In this document: positions 19,143 to 27,423 of the stretch, in pieces
Position numbering within the stretch: position 1 is the stretch's first letter
How the letters are laid out: the number at the start of each line of letters is the position of its first letter
Source: Sphingomonas sp. Y38-1Y
GTDB lineage: Bacteria; Pseudomonadota; Alphaproteobacteria; Sphingomonadales; Sphingomonadaceae
DNA: 64,000 nt
Direction of reading: 5' to 3'
Assembly (NCBI RefSeq): GCF_032391395.1
Contig: NZ_CP135916.1
Span: 1,240,001 to 1,304,000 of the forward strand
Program-made: the position numbers and the translations under genes
Notes under the pieces: generated by a model
What the model was told of the DNA's origin: nothing
What the model saw: the letters and a program-made list of their open reading frames with translations, nothing else
Databases searched by the model: none

Positions 19143-20939
19143 ATGGCGCGCAAGCTCGAGCACTTTCCCAACCTCGTCAGCATGTTCTTCGTGCGCGCGC
19201 GCGAGCGCGGCGAGCGGCCGTTCCTGTGGGCCAAGGTCGGCGGCAAATGGGTCTCGACGAGCTGGGCGGAAGCCGCGCGCCAGGTCGCCAGCCTCGCCAC
19301 CGCGCTCAAGAAACTGGGGCTGCAACCCGGCGATCGGGTGATGCTGGTCAGCGAGAACCGGCCGGAATGGTGCATCAGCGATGTGGCGATCATGGCCGCC
19401 GGCTGCGTCACCGTGCCGACCTACACCACCAATACCGAGCGCGATCACCAGCACATCATCGAGAATTCGGGTGCGCGGGCGATCATCGTCAGCAATGCGC
19501 GCCTCGCCAAGACTTTGCTCCCCGCCGCGATCCGCACCGGCACCGCGCAGCAGATCATCGGGTTCGAGGAGCTGCGCGGCGGCCAGCCCGGCGCGCTCGA
19601 ATATCATCAGTTCCAGACGCTGATCGCCGACAACCCCACTGACCCCGACACGATGGCGGCGCAGGCCTTCTTCAAGCGCGAGGATCTCGCCTGCATCATC
19701 TACACCAGCGGCACGGGCGGCGCGCCGCGCGGCGTGATGCAGCATCACGGCGCGATCCTCCACAATGTCGAGGGTTGCTGCACCGTCATCAGCGAGGATT
19801 TCGGCTGGGGCGAGGAGGTGTTCCTCTCCTTCCTGCCGCTCTCCCACGCGTACGAGCATAGCGGCGGCCAGCATTTCCCGATCGGGCTGGGCGGCGAGAT
19901 CTATTATGCCGAGGGCCTCGACAAGCTCGCCTCCAATATCGAGGAAGTGCGCCCGACGATCATGGTCGTCGTTCCGCGCCTGTTCGAGGTGCTGCGCCAG
20001 CGCATTTCCAAGACGATCGAGAAGCAGGGGAAGGTGCCCGCGTGGCTGCTCGATCGCGCGGTCGCGATCGAGGGGCGGCGGGCGGCGTCGGGGCGGACGC
20101 CGATCGGTGACCTGCCCACCTCGTTCGCGGTCGGGCGGCTCCTGCGCCCCAAGATCGCCAAGCGCTTCGGCGGGCGGATCAAGGCGATGGTATCGGGCGG
20201 CGCACCGCTCAATCCGGAGGTCGGCAACTTCTTCCAGGCTTTGGGCCTCACCTTCCTCCAGGGCTACGGCCAGACCGAGGCGGCGCCCGTCATCTCGTGC
20301 AACCGCCCGTCCGCCGGCCTCAAGATGGACACGGTCGGCCCGCCGCTCCCCAACACCGAAGTGCGGATCGCCGAGGATGGCGAGATCCTGGTGCGCGGCG
20401 AGCTCGTCATGCACGGATACTGGCGCAACGATGCCGAGACCGCGCGCGTGCTCAAGGACGGTTGGCTGCACACCGGCGACATCGGCCTGATCGACGACAA
20501 GGGCCGCATCAAGATCACCGACCGCAAGAAGGACATCATCGTCAACGACAAGGGCGACAACGTCGCGCCCCAAAAGATCGAGGGGATGCTGACGCTCCAG
20601 TCCGAGATCGTCCAGGCGATGGTTTACGGCGACCGCAAGCCGTACATGGTCGCGGTGCTGGTGCCCGATCCCGAATGGACGCAGGAATTCTGCGCCAAGG
20701 GCGGCGCGAGCTGCGACTTCGCCGCGCTGTCGCGCAACGCCGAGTACCGGGCGGCGCTGTCCGCGGCGCTGGAGCGGGTCAACAAGGACCTGTCGCAGAT
20801 CGAGCGCGTGCGCCGCTTCATCATCGCCGACGCCCCCTTCGCGATCGACAACGAGCAGCTGACGCCGAGCCTGAAGATCCGGCGGCATGTGCTGAAAGCG
20901 GTGTACGGTGAGCGGCTGGACGCACTGTACAAGCAGTGA
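19143..20939 (+). CDS. Long-chain fatty acid CoA ligase-like AMP-dependent synthetase
   Basis: A 598-residue ANL-superfamily enzyme that adenylates a carboxylate and transfers it to CoA. The P-loop motif IIYTSGTGGAPRGVMQHH, GYGQTEAAPVISCNRP and WLHTGDIGLIDDKGRIKITDRKKD are all intact, and the adenylation-domain Lys is in the late NDKGDNVAPQKIE region. The length and motifs fit the FAA1/FadD15 class acting on medium to long-chain fatty acids at the membrane. The ATG at 19143 gives a normal N-terminus. It is divergent from ggt. Confidence 0.93.
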   Translation: MARKLEHFPNLVSMFFVRARERGERPFLWAKVGGKWVSTSWAEAARQVASLATALKKLGLQPGDRVMLVSENRPEWCISDVAIMAAGCVTVPTYTTNTERDHQHIIENSGARAIIVSNARLAKTLLPAAIRTGTAQQIIGFEELRGGQPGALEYHQFQTLIADNPTDPDTMAAQAFFKREDLACIIYTSGTGGAPRGVMQHHGAILHNVEGCCTVISEDFGWGEEVFLSFLPLSHAYEHSGGQHFPIGLGGEIYYAEGLDKLASNIEEVRPTIMVVVPRLFEVLRQRISKTIEKQGKVPAWLLDRAVAIEGRRAASGRTPIGDLPTSFAVGRLLRPKIAKRFGGRIKAMVSGGAPLNPEVGNFFQALGLTFLQGYGQTEAAPVISCNRPSAGLKMDTVGPPLPNTEVRIAEDGEILVRGELVMHGYWRNDAETARVLKDGWLHTGDIGLIDDKGRIKITDRKKDIIVNDKGDNVAPQKIEGMLTLQSEIVQAMVYGDRKPYMVAVLVPDPEWTQEFCAKGGASCDFAALSRNAEYRAALSAALERVNKDLSQIERVRRFIIADAPFAIDNEQLTPSLKIRRHVLKAVYGERLDALYKQ

Positions 20940-20949
20940 TTCCCTCATC

Positions 20950-21045
20950 CGTCATGCCGGACTTGTTCCGGCATCCACCGCGCCGCGGGCCAAGCGGCCG
21001 ATGAGTCTGCGGGCCAGTGGACCCCGGAACAAGTCCGGGGTGACG
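20950..21045. repeat. Family A element with diverged left arm
   Basis: Right arm 21017-21045 is identical to the perfect 29-nt terminus found at 17221-17249 and 56685-56713. Left arm 20950-20978 carries compensating changes (ATGCCGG...CCGGCAT) so each arm still folds on itself. The rest of the 343-bp gap 20940-21282 holds only the EcfG promoter at 21221 and no supportable gene. Confidence 0.85.
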
Positions 21046-21220
21046 ATGTCGGTGAGGCAACCGTCCCGGGTTTAGCGAGGTCGTCTGCCGTTCCATGGCA
21101 ACTGCCTGTCGCACCTTGCCCTCGCGCCGCGTCTGCTTGGCCAGTGGCCAAATCATTGCAATTGGTGAGAAAAAACGAGCAACGAGCGTCGTCGCCCACC
21201 TCACCTGAACGCCCGATAAA

Positions 21221-21246
21221 GGAACGTCGCCGCCGCGCTTGCCGTT
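21221..21246 (+). promoter_or_regulatory. EcfG-type general stress promoter
   Basis: GGAAC (21221-21225), 17 nt, CGTT (21243-21246) matches the EcfG consensus exactly. It is 36 nt upstream of the exported protein gene at 21283. Confidence 0.75.
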
Positions 21247-21282
21247 CTTGCCCCCGTTCCAGACGAATGAGGAGCCGAGACA

Positions 21283-21642
21283 ATGTTCAAGCCGATCTTC
21301 GCCACTGCCGCCGCGCTTGCTGCGCTCACCGCTGCCCCCGCCGCCTTTGCCGGCGACGAGATCGGGCGCGACAAATATGTCGGGCTGTTCGACGACAGCA
21401 ACTCGCATTACCTTGACTACAAGACCGACCTTTCCGAGGCGCGGCGCGAGCTCAAGAAGGATCTCGAGGACGCCGACAGCCCCGCCGACCGCGCCGAGGT
21501 GATCGGCGAGTTCGAGCGCGAGGTCGCCGATGCCGAGACCGACTTCATCAAGGAAATGGCCGAGCGCGGCGTCGTACTTCGCCGTGGCACCGTGACGGTC
21601 GAGCCGGAGATCGCCGCGCTGGTTGCCGTTCCGCGCTACTGA
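21283..21642 (+). CDS. Small exported charged helical protein, stress promoter
   Basis: A 119-residue protein with a clean signal peptide (MFKPIFATAAALAALTAAPAAFA, cleavage near residue 23). The mature part is highly charged and likely helical (EARRELKKDLEDADSPADRA). I do not recognise a family. The EcfG promoter just upstream suggests a periplasmic protein induced in stress. GAGGAG precedes the start. A hairpin terminator follows at 21665-21695. Confidence 0.75.
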   Translation: MFKPIFATAAALAALTAAPAAFAGDEIGRDKYVGLFDDSNSHYLDYKTDLSEARRELKKDLEDADSPADRAEVIGEFEREVADAETDFIKEMAERGVVLRRGTVTVEPEIAALVAVPRY

Positions 21643-21664
21643 CATCCGCGCCGGGCAACAGGGT

Positions 21665-21695
21665 AAGGGGAGGTCGCGGATTGCGGCCTCCCCTT
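21665..21695 (+). terminator. Hairpin after exported protein gene
   Basis: AAGGGGAGG (21665-21673) pairs with CCTCCCCTT (21687-21695), with inner CGC/GCG pairing, followed by a short T-run. It separates this gene from the VOC gene. Confidence 0.65.
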
Positions 21696-21723
21696 TGCGC
21701 ATGGGCTGTGGCAAGGGAGCGCG

Positions 21724-22146
21724 ATGAGCTTGCGCCCCTTCCACCTCGCCTTTCCCGTCCATGATCTGGCGGCTGCCCGCGCCTTTTACGGCGATGTGCT
21801 GGGATGCGCGGAGGGACGGTCGAGCGACCAGTGGATCGACTTCGACTTCAAGGGGCATCAGATCGTCGCGCATCTCGATCTCGCTGCGCGGCCGGCCGGA
21901 ATCACCAACCCCGTCGATGGCCATGACGTGCCCGTCCCGCATTTCGGCATCGTCCTGACGATGGACGACTGGCAGGCGTTGGCCGAGCGGGTCGAGGCAG
22001 CGGGCATCCGCTTCGGCATCGCGCCGCATATCCGCTTCAAGGGGCAGCCGGGCGAGCAGGCGACGATGTTCTTTCGCGACCCCAGCGGCAACGCGCTGGA
22101 GTTCAAGGCGTTCGCCGATGATGCCCAGTTGTTTGCCACGGAGTAG
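21724..22146 (+). CDS. VOC-family (glyoxalase-like) protein
   Basis: A 140-residue vicinal-oxygen-chelate protein made of two beta-alpha-beta-beta-beta modules. [22 protein letters not shown] opens the first, and [27 protein letters not shown] with [15 protein letters not shown] forms the second. Metal-ligand candidates are the His of HLAFPV, the His of VPHFG and the Glu of ALEFK. The reaction is not determinable from sequence (dioxygenase, lyase or resistance roles occur). A PHA-system protein gene follows 3 nt downstream in a likely operon. Confidence 0.88.
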   Translation: MSLRPFHLAFPVHDLAAARAFYGDVLGCAEGRSSDQWIDFDFKGHQIVAHLDLAARPAGITNPVDGHDVPVPHFGIVLTMDDWQALAERVEAAGIRFGIAPHIRFKGQPGEQATMFFRDPSGNALEFKAFADDAQLFATE

Positions 22147-22149
22147 AGC

Positions 22150-22455
22150 ATGAGCGAGCCCGTCACCGTCGAGGTCCCGCACAACCTGTCCAACGAGGAG
22201 CTGCATCGCCGCATCGACGCGGGCATCGGCAAGCTGGGCGCGATGGTTCCCGGCGGCGAGGTGTGCGAGCACCACTGGGAGAACGACCGGCTGATGACGT
22301 TCACGCTCCAGGCGCTCGGCCAGCGGGTCGGTGCCCGGATCGAGCTGCTGGAAGGGCGCATCAAGGCCGAGATCGCGCTGCCGCCGATGCTCGCCATGTT
22401 CGCGAACAAGATCAAGGCGAAGCTGGCCGAGACCGCACCGACGCTGCTGCGCTGA
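22150..22455 (+). CDS. Polyhydroxyalkanoic acid system family protein
   Basis: A 101-residue protein matching the small PHA_gran_rgn family (VEVPHNLSNEELHRRIDAGIGKLG, then ARIELLEGRIKAEIALPPMLAMFANKIKAKLAE). Family members were named for proximity to PHA granule genes, but no PHA synthase is in this window and the molecular role is unclear. It is probably co-transcribed with the VOC gene. Confidence 0.8.
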   Translation: MSEPVTVEVPHNLSNEELHRRIDAGIGKLGAMVPGGEVCEHHWENDRLMTFTLQALGQRVGARIELLEGRIKAEIALPPMLAMFANKIKAKLAETAPTLLR

Positions 22456-22461
22456 CCGTCC

Positions 22462-22486
22462 GGAACCGGCCCGAGCTGATCTCGTT
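22462..22486 (+). promoter_or_regulatory. EcfG-type general stress promoter
   Basis: GGAAC (22462-22466), 16 nt, CGTT (22483-22486) matches the EcfG consensus exactly and lies 24 nt ahead of the start codon at 22511, giving a very short leader. Confidence 0.75.
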
Positions 22487-22488
22487 TA

Positions 22489-22510
22489 GCGACCGAGAGG
22501 AGACGGTCGC
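22489..22510 (+). promoter_or_regulatory. Hairpin presenting the ribosome-binding site
   Basis: GCGACCG (22489-22495) and CGGTCGC (22504-22510) form a perfect 7-bp stem whose 8-nt loop AGAGGAGA is the Shine-Dalgarno sequence, directly abutting the ATG at 22511. A transcript from the EcfG promoter would probably start within the left arm, leaving the stem unformed, whereas read-through transcripts would carry it. Confidence 0.55.
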
Positions 22511-22759
22511 ATGTTTCGCACGCTTCGCCTGCTGATGATCCTCGTGCTTCCGGCGATCATGATGGGTGTCCCGCTGGGCCTGATGCTCGGCAACTATGCC
22601 CGCGGCGAGGCGGCGATCGTCGGTTATGACGGCTCGGCGCCGCCCGAGCTCGGCGCCAACGAGCGCTCGGCGAGCAGTGCCGACGCGCTTCAGCCGGCCG
22701 CGGTCGCCTATACCCAGCACGACCGCTATGGCGACGCCGCGGCGCACTGGATCAACTGA
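22511..22759 (+). CDS. Small membrane-anchored protein, stress promoter
   Basis: An 82-residue protein with one N-terminal hydrophobic helix (LLMILVLPAIMMGVPLGLMLG) followed by a hydrophilic tail. It may be a signal anchor or an uncleaved signal. No family is recognised. The exact EcfG promoter 24 nt upstream and the hairpin-borne ribosome-binding site suggest tight, stress-linked expression. Confidence 0.7.
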   Translation: MFRTLRLLMILVLPAIMMGVPLGLMLGNYARGEAAIVGYDGSAPPELGANERSASSADALQPAAVAYTQHDRYGDAAAHWIN

Positions 22760-22783
22760 CCCGCGCCGCCTATCTGGCGGCGC

Positions 22784-23269
22784 ATGTACCAGTTCGATAT
22801 CGCCGCCGGCTCGAAGGCCGAACTCTACCGCGACCTTGCCGCCGCGCTCGAGGCGCTGACCGGGGACGAGCCCGACGCGATCGCCAACATGGCCAACGCT
22901 TCGGCCCTGATCGGCCAGTATTTGCCCGACCTCAACTGGTCGGGCTTCTACCGGCTCGTTGAGGGCGAACTCGTGCTCGGCCCGTTTCAGGGCAAGGCTG
23001 CGTGCATCCGCATCGCGATGGGCAGGGGCGTGTGCGGCACCGCCGCCGCGACGCGCGAGACGCAGTTGGTCGAGGACGTCCACGCCTTTCCCGGGCACAT
23101 CGCCTGCGATGCGGCGAGCCGGTCCGAGCTGGTCGTGCCGATCGTGGTGGACGGTCGCCTGATCGGCGTGCTCGATCTCGACAGCCCGGCGCCTGCGCGG
23201 TTCGATGCCGAGGACGCGGCTGGGTGCGAGGCGCTGATGGCGCTACTGGGACCCCGCATCGCCGGCTGA
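22784..23269 (+). CDS. msrC: Free methionine-(R)-sulfoxide reductase (GAF domain)
   Basis: A 161-residue single GAF-domain enzyme that repairs free Met-R-sulfoxide. Cys74, Cys84 and Cys108 (KAACIRIAMGRGVCGTA, then HIACDAASRSELVVPI) keep the spacing of the three E. coli fRMsr cysteines, so the enzyme looks active. NWSGFYRL and GVLDLDSP are further family marks. It lies 24 nt downstream of the stress-promoter gene and may share its transcript, fitting an oxidative-stress role. Confidence 0.93.
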   Translation: MYQFDIAAGSKAELYRDLAAALEALTGDEPDAIANMANASALIGQYLPDLNWSGFYRLVEGELVLGPFQGKAACIRIAMGRGVCGTAAATRETQLVEDVHAFPGHIACDAASRSELVVPIVVDGRLIGVLDLDSPAPARFDAEDAAGCEALMALLGPRIAG

Positions 23270-23404
23270 ATCTGCCCCGCCGCGGGACACATCGACGCCA
23301 CGCATCGATTCGCGAGTCATTTTCGATTCGGTTAAGAAACCATGAACCACGTGCGCCGTTGCGTGCGAGGAACAAGGGTTCTTGACAGGGAGGCCTCGGG
23401 GCCG

Positions 23405-24535
23405 ATGCGAACGATGATGATCCTGGCGCTGGCGACCAGCGCGGTGACGCCGATTGCGGCGGCTGAGGCGCAGACCGCCGTGCGCGGCGCACGCATGGGC
23501 GGCATGCAGGGCCCGATGGTGCGTCCGGGCGGCAATTGGCAGCGCCCTGGCGGCTGGACCCGGCCCGGCGGCAATTGGGGTCGGCCCGGCAACCACTGGA
23601 ACAACGGCAAGCGCTGGGGTTATCGCTTCAACAATCGCTGGGTCGGCGGCTGGCGCGCGCCGGGCGGCTGGGGCGCCTATCGCCCGGCGGTCCGTGGCTG
23701 GTCGCTGCCGCAATACTGGATCGCGCCGAGCTTCTTCATTTCCGACTTCGGCGCCTACGGCCTTTCGGCACCGCAGCCCGGCTATGGCTGGTACCGCTAT
23801 TACGACGACGCGGTGATGATCGACAATTACGGCCGCGTCTATGACAGCGTCCGCGGCGTCGACTGGGATCGCGGCGGCGACGCCTATTATGATTACGACG
23901 AGGATTATCGCGGCGACCTGTACGACCAGGGCTATTACGATCGCGACTATGCCGAGCGTCGCCGGGACAATGGCGTCGGCGGTGCGGTGATCGGCGGCGC
24001 GGCCGGTGCCGTCGCCGGCGCGGCGATCGCGGGGCGTGGCAACCGCCTGCCCGGCGCGCTGATCGGCGGCGGCGTGGGTGCGGTCGCCGGTGCGGTGATC
24101 GACCGGGCCGAGGATGATCGTCGCGGCCCGCCGCCGCCCCCGCCGCCGCATGGTGGCCGCGGCGCGCCCTATCCGCCGCCCGCCTATGCGCCGCCGGGCG
24201 AGATCGTCCAGCCGCTTCCCGGCGACGAGGATTACGAAGAGCGCGTCTATGACGACGGCCGCTATGACGAGCGTTATGTCGAGCGCGACGTCCGTACCGT
24301 GCATCATGGCGGCTATACGACCGTCCATCCGGGCGGCACGACGGTGACGACCACCGGCGGCGGCTATGTCGCGGGCGGCTGGTACTATCCGCCGGCACAG
24401 ACGACGGTGGTAACGGTCAATTCGGCGCCGGTCACGACGACCACGGTGACGGAGGAATACGTCACCTATCGCTCGCCCGCTCGCAAGACGGTCAAGCGCA
24501 AGTGGCACGCCGCGAAGAAGTGCTACTGCCGGTGA
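23405..24535 (+). CDS. Exported RcnB-like protein with glycine-zipper segment
   Basis: A 376-residue secreted protein. After a signal peptide (MRTMMILALATSAVTPIAAAEA) comes a Gly/Trp/Arg/Pro-rich region with repeated RPGGNW units, then an RcnB-type domain (RGWSLPQYWIAPSFFIS, followed by YGWYRYYDDAVMID). A glycine-zipper stretch follows (GAVIGGAAGAVAGAAIAG, repeated as ALIGGGVGAVAGAVI), which can insert in the outer membrane. The rest is a Tyr/Asp-rich and Thr/Val-rich tail. The role is unknown; RcnB in E. coli affects nickel/cobalt homeostasis. The ATG at 23405 places the signal peptide at the N-terminus; an upstream ATG at 23342 would not. Confidence 0.8.
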   Translation: MRTMMILALATSAVTPIAAAEAQTAVRGARMGGMQGPMVRPGGNWQRPGGWTRPGGNWGRPGNHWNNGKRWGYRFNNRWVGGWRAPGGWGAYRPAVRGWSLPQYWIAPSFFISDFGAYGLSAPQPGYGWYRYYDDAVMIDNYGRVYDSVRGVDWDRGGDAYYDYDEDYRGDLYDQGYYDRDYAERRRDNGVGGAVIGGAAGAVAGAAIAGRGNRLPGALIGGGVGAVAGAVIDRAEDDRRGPPPPPPPHGGRGAPYPPPAYAPPGEIVQPLPGDEDYEERVYDDGRYDERYVERDVRTVHHGGYTTVHPGGTTVTTTGGGYVAGGWYYPPAQTTVVTVNSAPVTTTTVTEEYVTYRSPARKTVKRKWHAAKKCYCR

Positions 24536-24546
24536 GGTGAGACCTG

Positions 24547-24572
24547 GCTTCCCTCCCGCTCGGGAGGGAAGC
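24547..24572. terminator. Perfect hairpin between convergent genes
   Basis: GCTTCCCTCCCG (24547-24558) and CGGGAGGGAAGC (24561-24572) are perfect reverse complements with almost no loop, between the RcnB-like gene and the hydrolase-1 gene whose stop begins at 24574. It probably terminates both transcripts. Confidence 0.75.
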
Positions 24573-25375
24573 TAGGCGGTCAGCGCCTCGACCAGCCGCG
24601 CTTCCAGCCACGCCTTGTCCGCTTCGCGGTGGAAGCTGTGGCTGTCGGTTTCCAGCGTCTTCAGCGCGACACGGTCTCGGAGCGGTGCATAGGCGGGCGT
24701 GCCCCACGCCTCCATGAAGGCGACCGCGGTGTTGTCGCGCCGGGCGATCAGCGCGGTGACGTCGGCCACCGTCTTGCCAAGCGCCGCCGCGAGCCGCGCC
24801 GGCAGCTTCTCGGGCGCCGCCGCTGCCTCACCGCTCGACCGCAGCTTGGCAATCCCGCCCGCCAGCTTGCGCAGGTCGATGCCGCCGGTCAGCAGCCGCC
24901 CCCATGCACGCGGATCGCGCAGCCGCTCGGCATAGCGGGCGCGGATCGCGGATGCGGGGGGCAGCGTGTCGGCCTGCGGCTCGATCACCCAGGGGTTGGC
25001 GAGCACCAACGCGTCGATGCCCGCGACGTCGTGCAGCGCCAGCGCGCTCGCCGCATCGCAATTGCCGAAGGCTACGACGCGCGTCAGCCCCGGCACCGCC
25101 TGGCGGAATGCAGCGACCGCGGCAGCGATGTCCGGGCCGCTCGACTCGAAGCCGCGATTGACGCCGGTCGAATCGCCGATGCCGCGCCGGTCGAAGCGGA
25201 ACACCGGATAGCCGACCGCCGCCAGCCGCGCCGCCATCAGCGCCATGCCGCGATGCGCGCCGATGCGAAGCTCGTTGCCGCCCGACACGATCAGCAGCCC
25301 GCGCGTCGACGTCCCGCGGTCGAGCGTGCCGACCAGCGCGTCGCCCGCGCAGGGAAAGGCGATCAGCTCGCGCAC
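24572..25375 (-). CDS. Alpha/beta hydrolase, exosortase-A-associated hydrolase 1 type
   Basis: A 267-residue alpha/beta-hydrolase resembling the exosortase A system-associated hydrolase 1 group (TIGR03100 type). LLIVSGGNELRIGAHRG and the FRFDRRGIGDSTG segment are family features. The nucleophile elbow is FGNCDAAS, with Cys107 where most alpha/beta hydrolases have Ser. The GTG at 25375 overlaps the upstream gene stop by 13 nt and begins right before homology; a longer Arg-rich open extension is unlikely. It is last in a minus-strand unit GNAT-ACP-hydrolase 2-hydrolase 1, probably handling a lipid or acyl intermediate linked to polysaccharide export. That role is inferred from the named family only. 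Confidence 0.8.
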   Translation of the reverse strand: MRELIAFPCAGDALVGTLDRGTSTRGLLIVSGGNELRIGAHRGMALMAARLAAVGYPVFRFDRRGIGDSTGVNRGFESSGPDIAAAVAAFRQAVPGLTRVVAFGNCDAASALALHDVAGIDALVLANPWVIEPQADTLPPASAIRARYAERLRDPRAWGRLLTGGIDLRKLAGGIAKLRSSGEAAAAPEKLPARLAAALGKTVADVTALIARRDNTAVAFMEAWGTPAYAPLRDRVALKTLETDSHSFHREADKAWLEARLVEALTA

Positions 25376-26031
25376 GTCTTTACCCAGCCGGCGAGATCGG
25401 CGGCGAGTTCGCGGGCGAGCGCGGGGTTGTTGTCGGGCTCGGCCCGGCGCCACAATGGCCGCGCGACGATCTTGTGGTCGGTGGGCGCCGCATCGGTGTC
25501 GAGCCGCAGCGTCCGGAGCCCCGGTCCGGCATAGGGCACCGCGCCCTGCAAATCGGCGAGCATCGCGCGTGAGATGAGGTTGCCGGCAAGCTCGACCGGT
25601 GGGCCGTCACCCGTGATCGCCTTCGCATCGAAGCTTTCGCCGGCTTCCTTTGCCGAAGCCTGGCGCGCGCGGACCATGTCGCGCACCAAGGCGGCGCCCG
25701 TTACCGGCGCGAAGTGCCAGCGCGACTGGCAATTGGCGCGCCCCTCGAACAACGCGCCGCCGCGCATCGCGGCGACATGGACGCGAAGGCCCTCTCGCGT
25801 CAGCTTTTCCTCCGCCGCAGCAAAGGCGTTGCGCCAGTCGTCCAGCGCAGCGTCCTCGGTCGCGCGCTCGCTCTCACCTTGGCCGGGCATGTCGGGGAGC
25901 GCCGCGCCGATGCCGTGGTCGCCGAGTGCGCGCAGGAGCGTGACGAAAAAGGCGCGGAGGCGATTGGCTTCCTCGAACGGGGGCATCGCCGCGAGCACGA
26001 CCTCACGCCCGATCGGCCCGAAGCGCAGCAT
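25363..26031 (-). CDS. Alpha/beta-hydrolase-like protein, exosortase-A-associated hydrolase 2 type
   Basis: A 222-residue protein by the ATG at 26031. DMPGQGES is the usual oxyanion-region loop of alpha/beta hydrolases, but the expected G-x-S-x-G elbow reads VAAMRGG with Met89 in the nucleophile position, so classical serine hydrolysis looks impossible. The frame is open 13 codons further upstream to a CTG at 26070 that overlaps the ACP stop (CTGA), giving LIDDYPWSGGREP before the Met, so the true start may be there. Position and partial similarity suggest the hydrolase 2 companion of exosortase A clusters. Confidence 0.7.
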   Translation of the reverse strand: MLRFGPIGREVVLAAMPPFEEANRLRAFFVTLLRALGDHGIGAALPDMPGQGESERATEDAALDDWRNAFAAAEEKLTREGLRVHVAAMRGGALFEGRANCQSRWHFAPVTGAALVRDMVRARQASAKEAGESFDAKAITGDGPPVELAGNLISRAMLADLQGAVPYAGPGLRTLRLDTDAAPTDHKIVARPLWRRAEPDNNPALARELAADLAGWVKTCAS

Positions 26032-26066
26032 CGGCTCGCGCCCGCCGCTCCAGGGATAGTCGTCGA

Positions 26067-26339
26067 TCAGGACGAGACCTTGGCCACGGCGAAGCGGGTG
26101 AGCGAGCCGAAGCTTTCCAGCGTGTCGCCGTCGATATCGTCGTCGTCGATGACGATGCCCAGCCGATCCTCGAGCTCGGTCAGCACGCCCGCGACCGCCA
26201 TCGAATCGAGTTCGGGCAGCGCGCCGAACAGCGGCGTCGTGGCATCGAAGCCCTCGACCTGCGCGTCCGACAGGCCGAGCACGTCGCGCAGCACCGCGCG
26301 GACGGTCGCCTCGATCTCTCCATGCTGCTCCGAAATCAT
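26067..26339 (-). CDS. Acyl carrier protein
   Basis: A 90-residue acidic four-helix carrier. Ser46 in LPELDSMAVAGVL is the expected 4'-phosphopantetheine attachment site, and DRLGIVIDDDDIDGDTLESFGSL matches helix III and the tail. Being encoded between an acetyltransferase and two hydrolases, and divergent from an acyl-CoA ligase, it is a dedicated carrier for this cluster and not the fatty-acid synthase ACP. I chose the ATG at 26339, which has AGGGGACTAGGG before it; an in-frame upstream ATG at 26399 lies within the next gene. Confidence 0.9.
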   Translation of the reverse strand: MISEQHGEIEATVRAVLRDVLGLSDAQVEGFDATTPLFGALPELDSMAVAGVLTELEDRLGIVIDDDDIDGDTLESFGSLTRFAVAKVSS

Positions 26340-26373
26340 CCCTAGTCCCCTGAACCCATGTTTTCCCGCGCGC

Positions 26374-27372
26374 CTAGCGGCCCCGCGCGCGCCGGACAAG
26401 CGCCGCCACCGCCCCGCGCACGATCATGTAAAGCCCGACCGGATGGCGCGGATTGGACGCCTCGATCCGCCATAGCGGCAGCGCTTCATCCATCCAGTCG
26501 GCCTTGTAGGGCTGATCGCCCGAGCCATAGTCGATCAGGTCCGGCCGATCGCGCTCGATGACATGCGCGAACATCGCGTGGCTGAGGATCGAACCGGGCG
26601 ACAGCGCCTTGGCATCGTCCCGGTATGCCAGCTTGTGGATCGTCGCGCGGCCGTTCTCGACCGTCCAGAGCTGTGCGGCGACGGGCTGCCCCTCATGGCG
26701 CGCGACGCCCAGGCGCAGCGTGCCCGCCGTCCCCTCCGTTTCGGCAAAGGCACGAAGGAACGGCCAGGAACCCTCCTCGCCCTTCCAGCTCGCCTCGTAG
26801 ATCGCTTCATAGGCGGCCCAGGCGTCGCCATCGAACTCGCGGTGGATGACGATGTCGAGCCCGGCCTTCTTGCCCTTGCGCTCGACGGTCGAGCGGAGCT
26901 TGCCGGGGCGGGCGGCCCAGAAGGCGGCGAAGTCGCGGCCGGGGGCGATCCGCCAGTTCACGTCCATCCGGCTGACCGCGACTCGCCAGCCGGCATTGCG
27001 GAACGCGTCGGCGAGCGGCGCGGGCGCCTCGATACGGGCCAGTTCGATATGGCCGAGGCGGCGCAGCGCCACCGGCAACGCGGCGAGAGCGATGGCCGCG
27101 TCATCGATCAGCACGGCGTCGAAGGCGAGCGTGTACCAGCTGGCAAGCGCAACCGCGCGGTGACCCTGCTGCATCAGGAACAGCCATGCCGCCCCCGCCT
27201 CGGTCCGGGTGCGCGCGACCAGCAGCCGACCGCGCGGCGGGCAATGCGCCAGCGTGCGGCGAAACCAGTCGAGTCGATCGTAGAGCCGCGGCTGTCGCGC
27301 ACGGTCCAGCATCCCCGCGGCATCGCGGGCGACTGCGTCCAGATCGGTGAAAAGCGCCTGCTTGGCCCGCAC
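26374..27372 (-). CDS. GNAT acetyltransferase of the BcsL/CelD (FemAB-like) type
   Basis: A 332-residue protein with the double-GNAT arrangement found in CelD/BcsL polysaccharide-linked acyltransferases. RKGKKAGLDIVIHREF, ASWKGEEGSWPFLRAFAE and the WTVENGRATIHKLAYRDDA segment (acyl-donor fold) with LIDYGSGDQPYKADWM near the end are characteristic. It probably transfers an acyl group carried by the adjacent ACP. First gene of the minus-strand unit, it shares a 51-bp divergent promoter region with the acyl-CoA ligase gene. Confidence 0.82.
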   Translation of the reverse strand: MRAKQALFTDLDAVARDAAGMLDRARQPRLYDRLDWFRRTLAHCPPRGRLLVARTRTEAGAAWLFLMQQGHRAVALASWYTLAFDAVLIDDAAIALAALPVALRRLGHIELARIEAPAPLADAFRNAGWRVAVSRMDVNWRIAPGRDFAAFWAARPGKLRSTVERKGKKAGLDIVIHREFDGDAWAAYEAIYEASWKGEEGSWPFLRAFAETEGTAGTLRLGVARHEGQPVAAQLWTVENGRATIHKLAYRDDAKALSPGSILSHAMFAHVIERDRPDLIDYGSGDQPYKADWMDEALPLWRIEASNPRHPVGLYMIVRGAVAALVRRARGR

Positions 27373-27423
27373 GCGGCCCCTCGTAATCGGTCTGTTTACC
27401 GTGCAGGCTTATGGCCGGCACCC

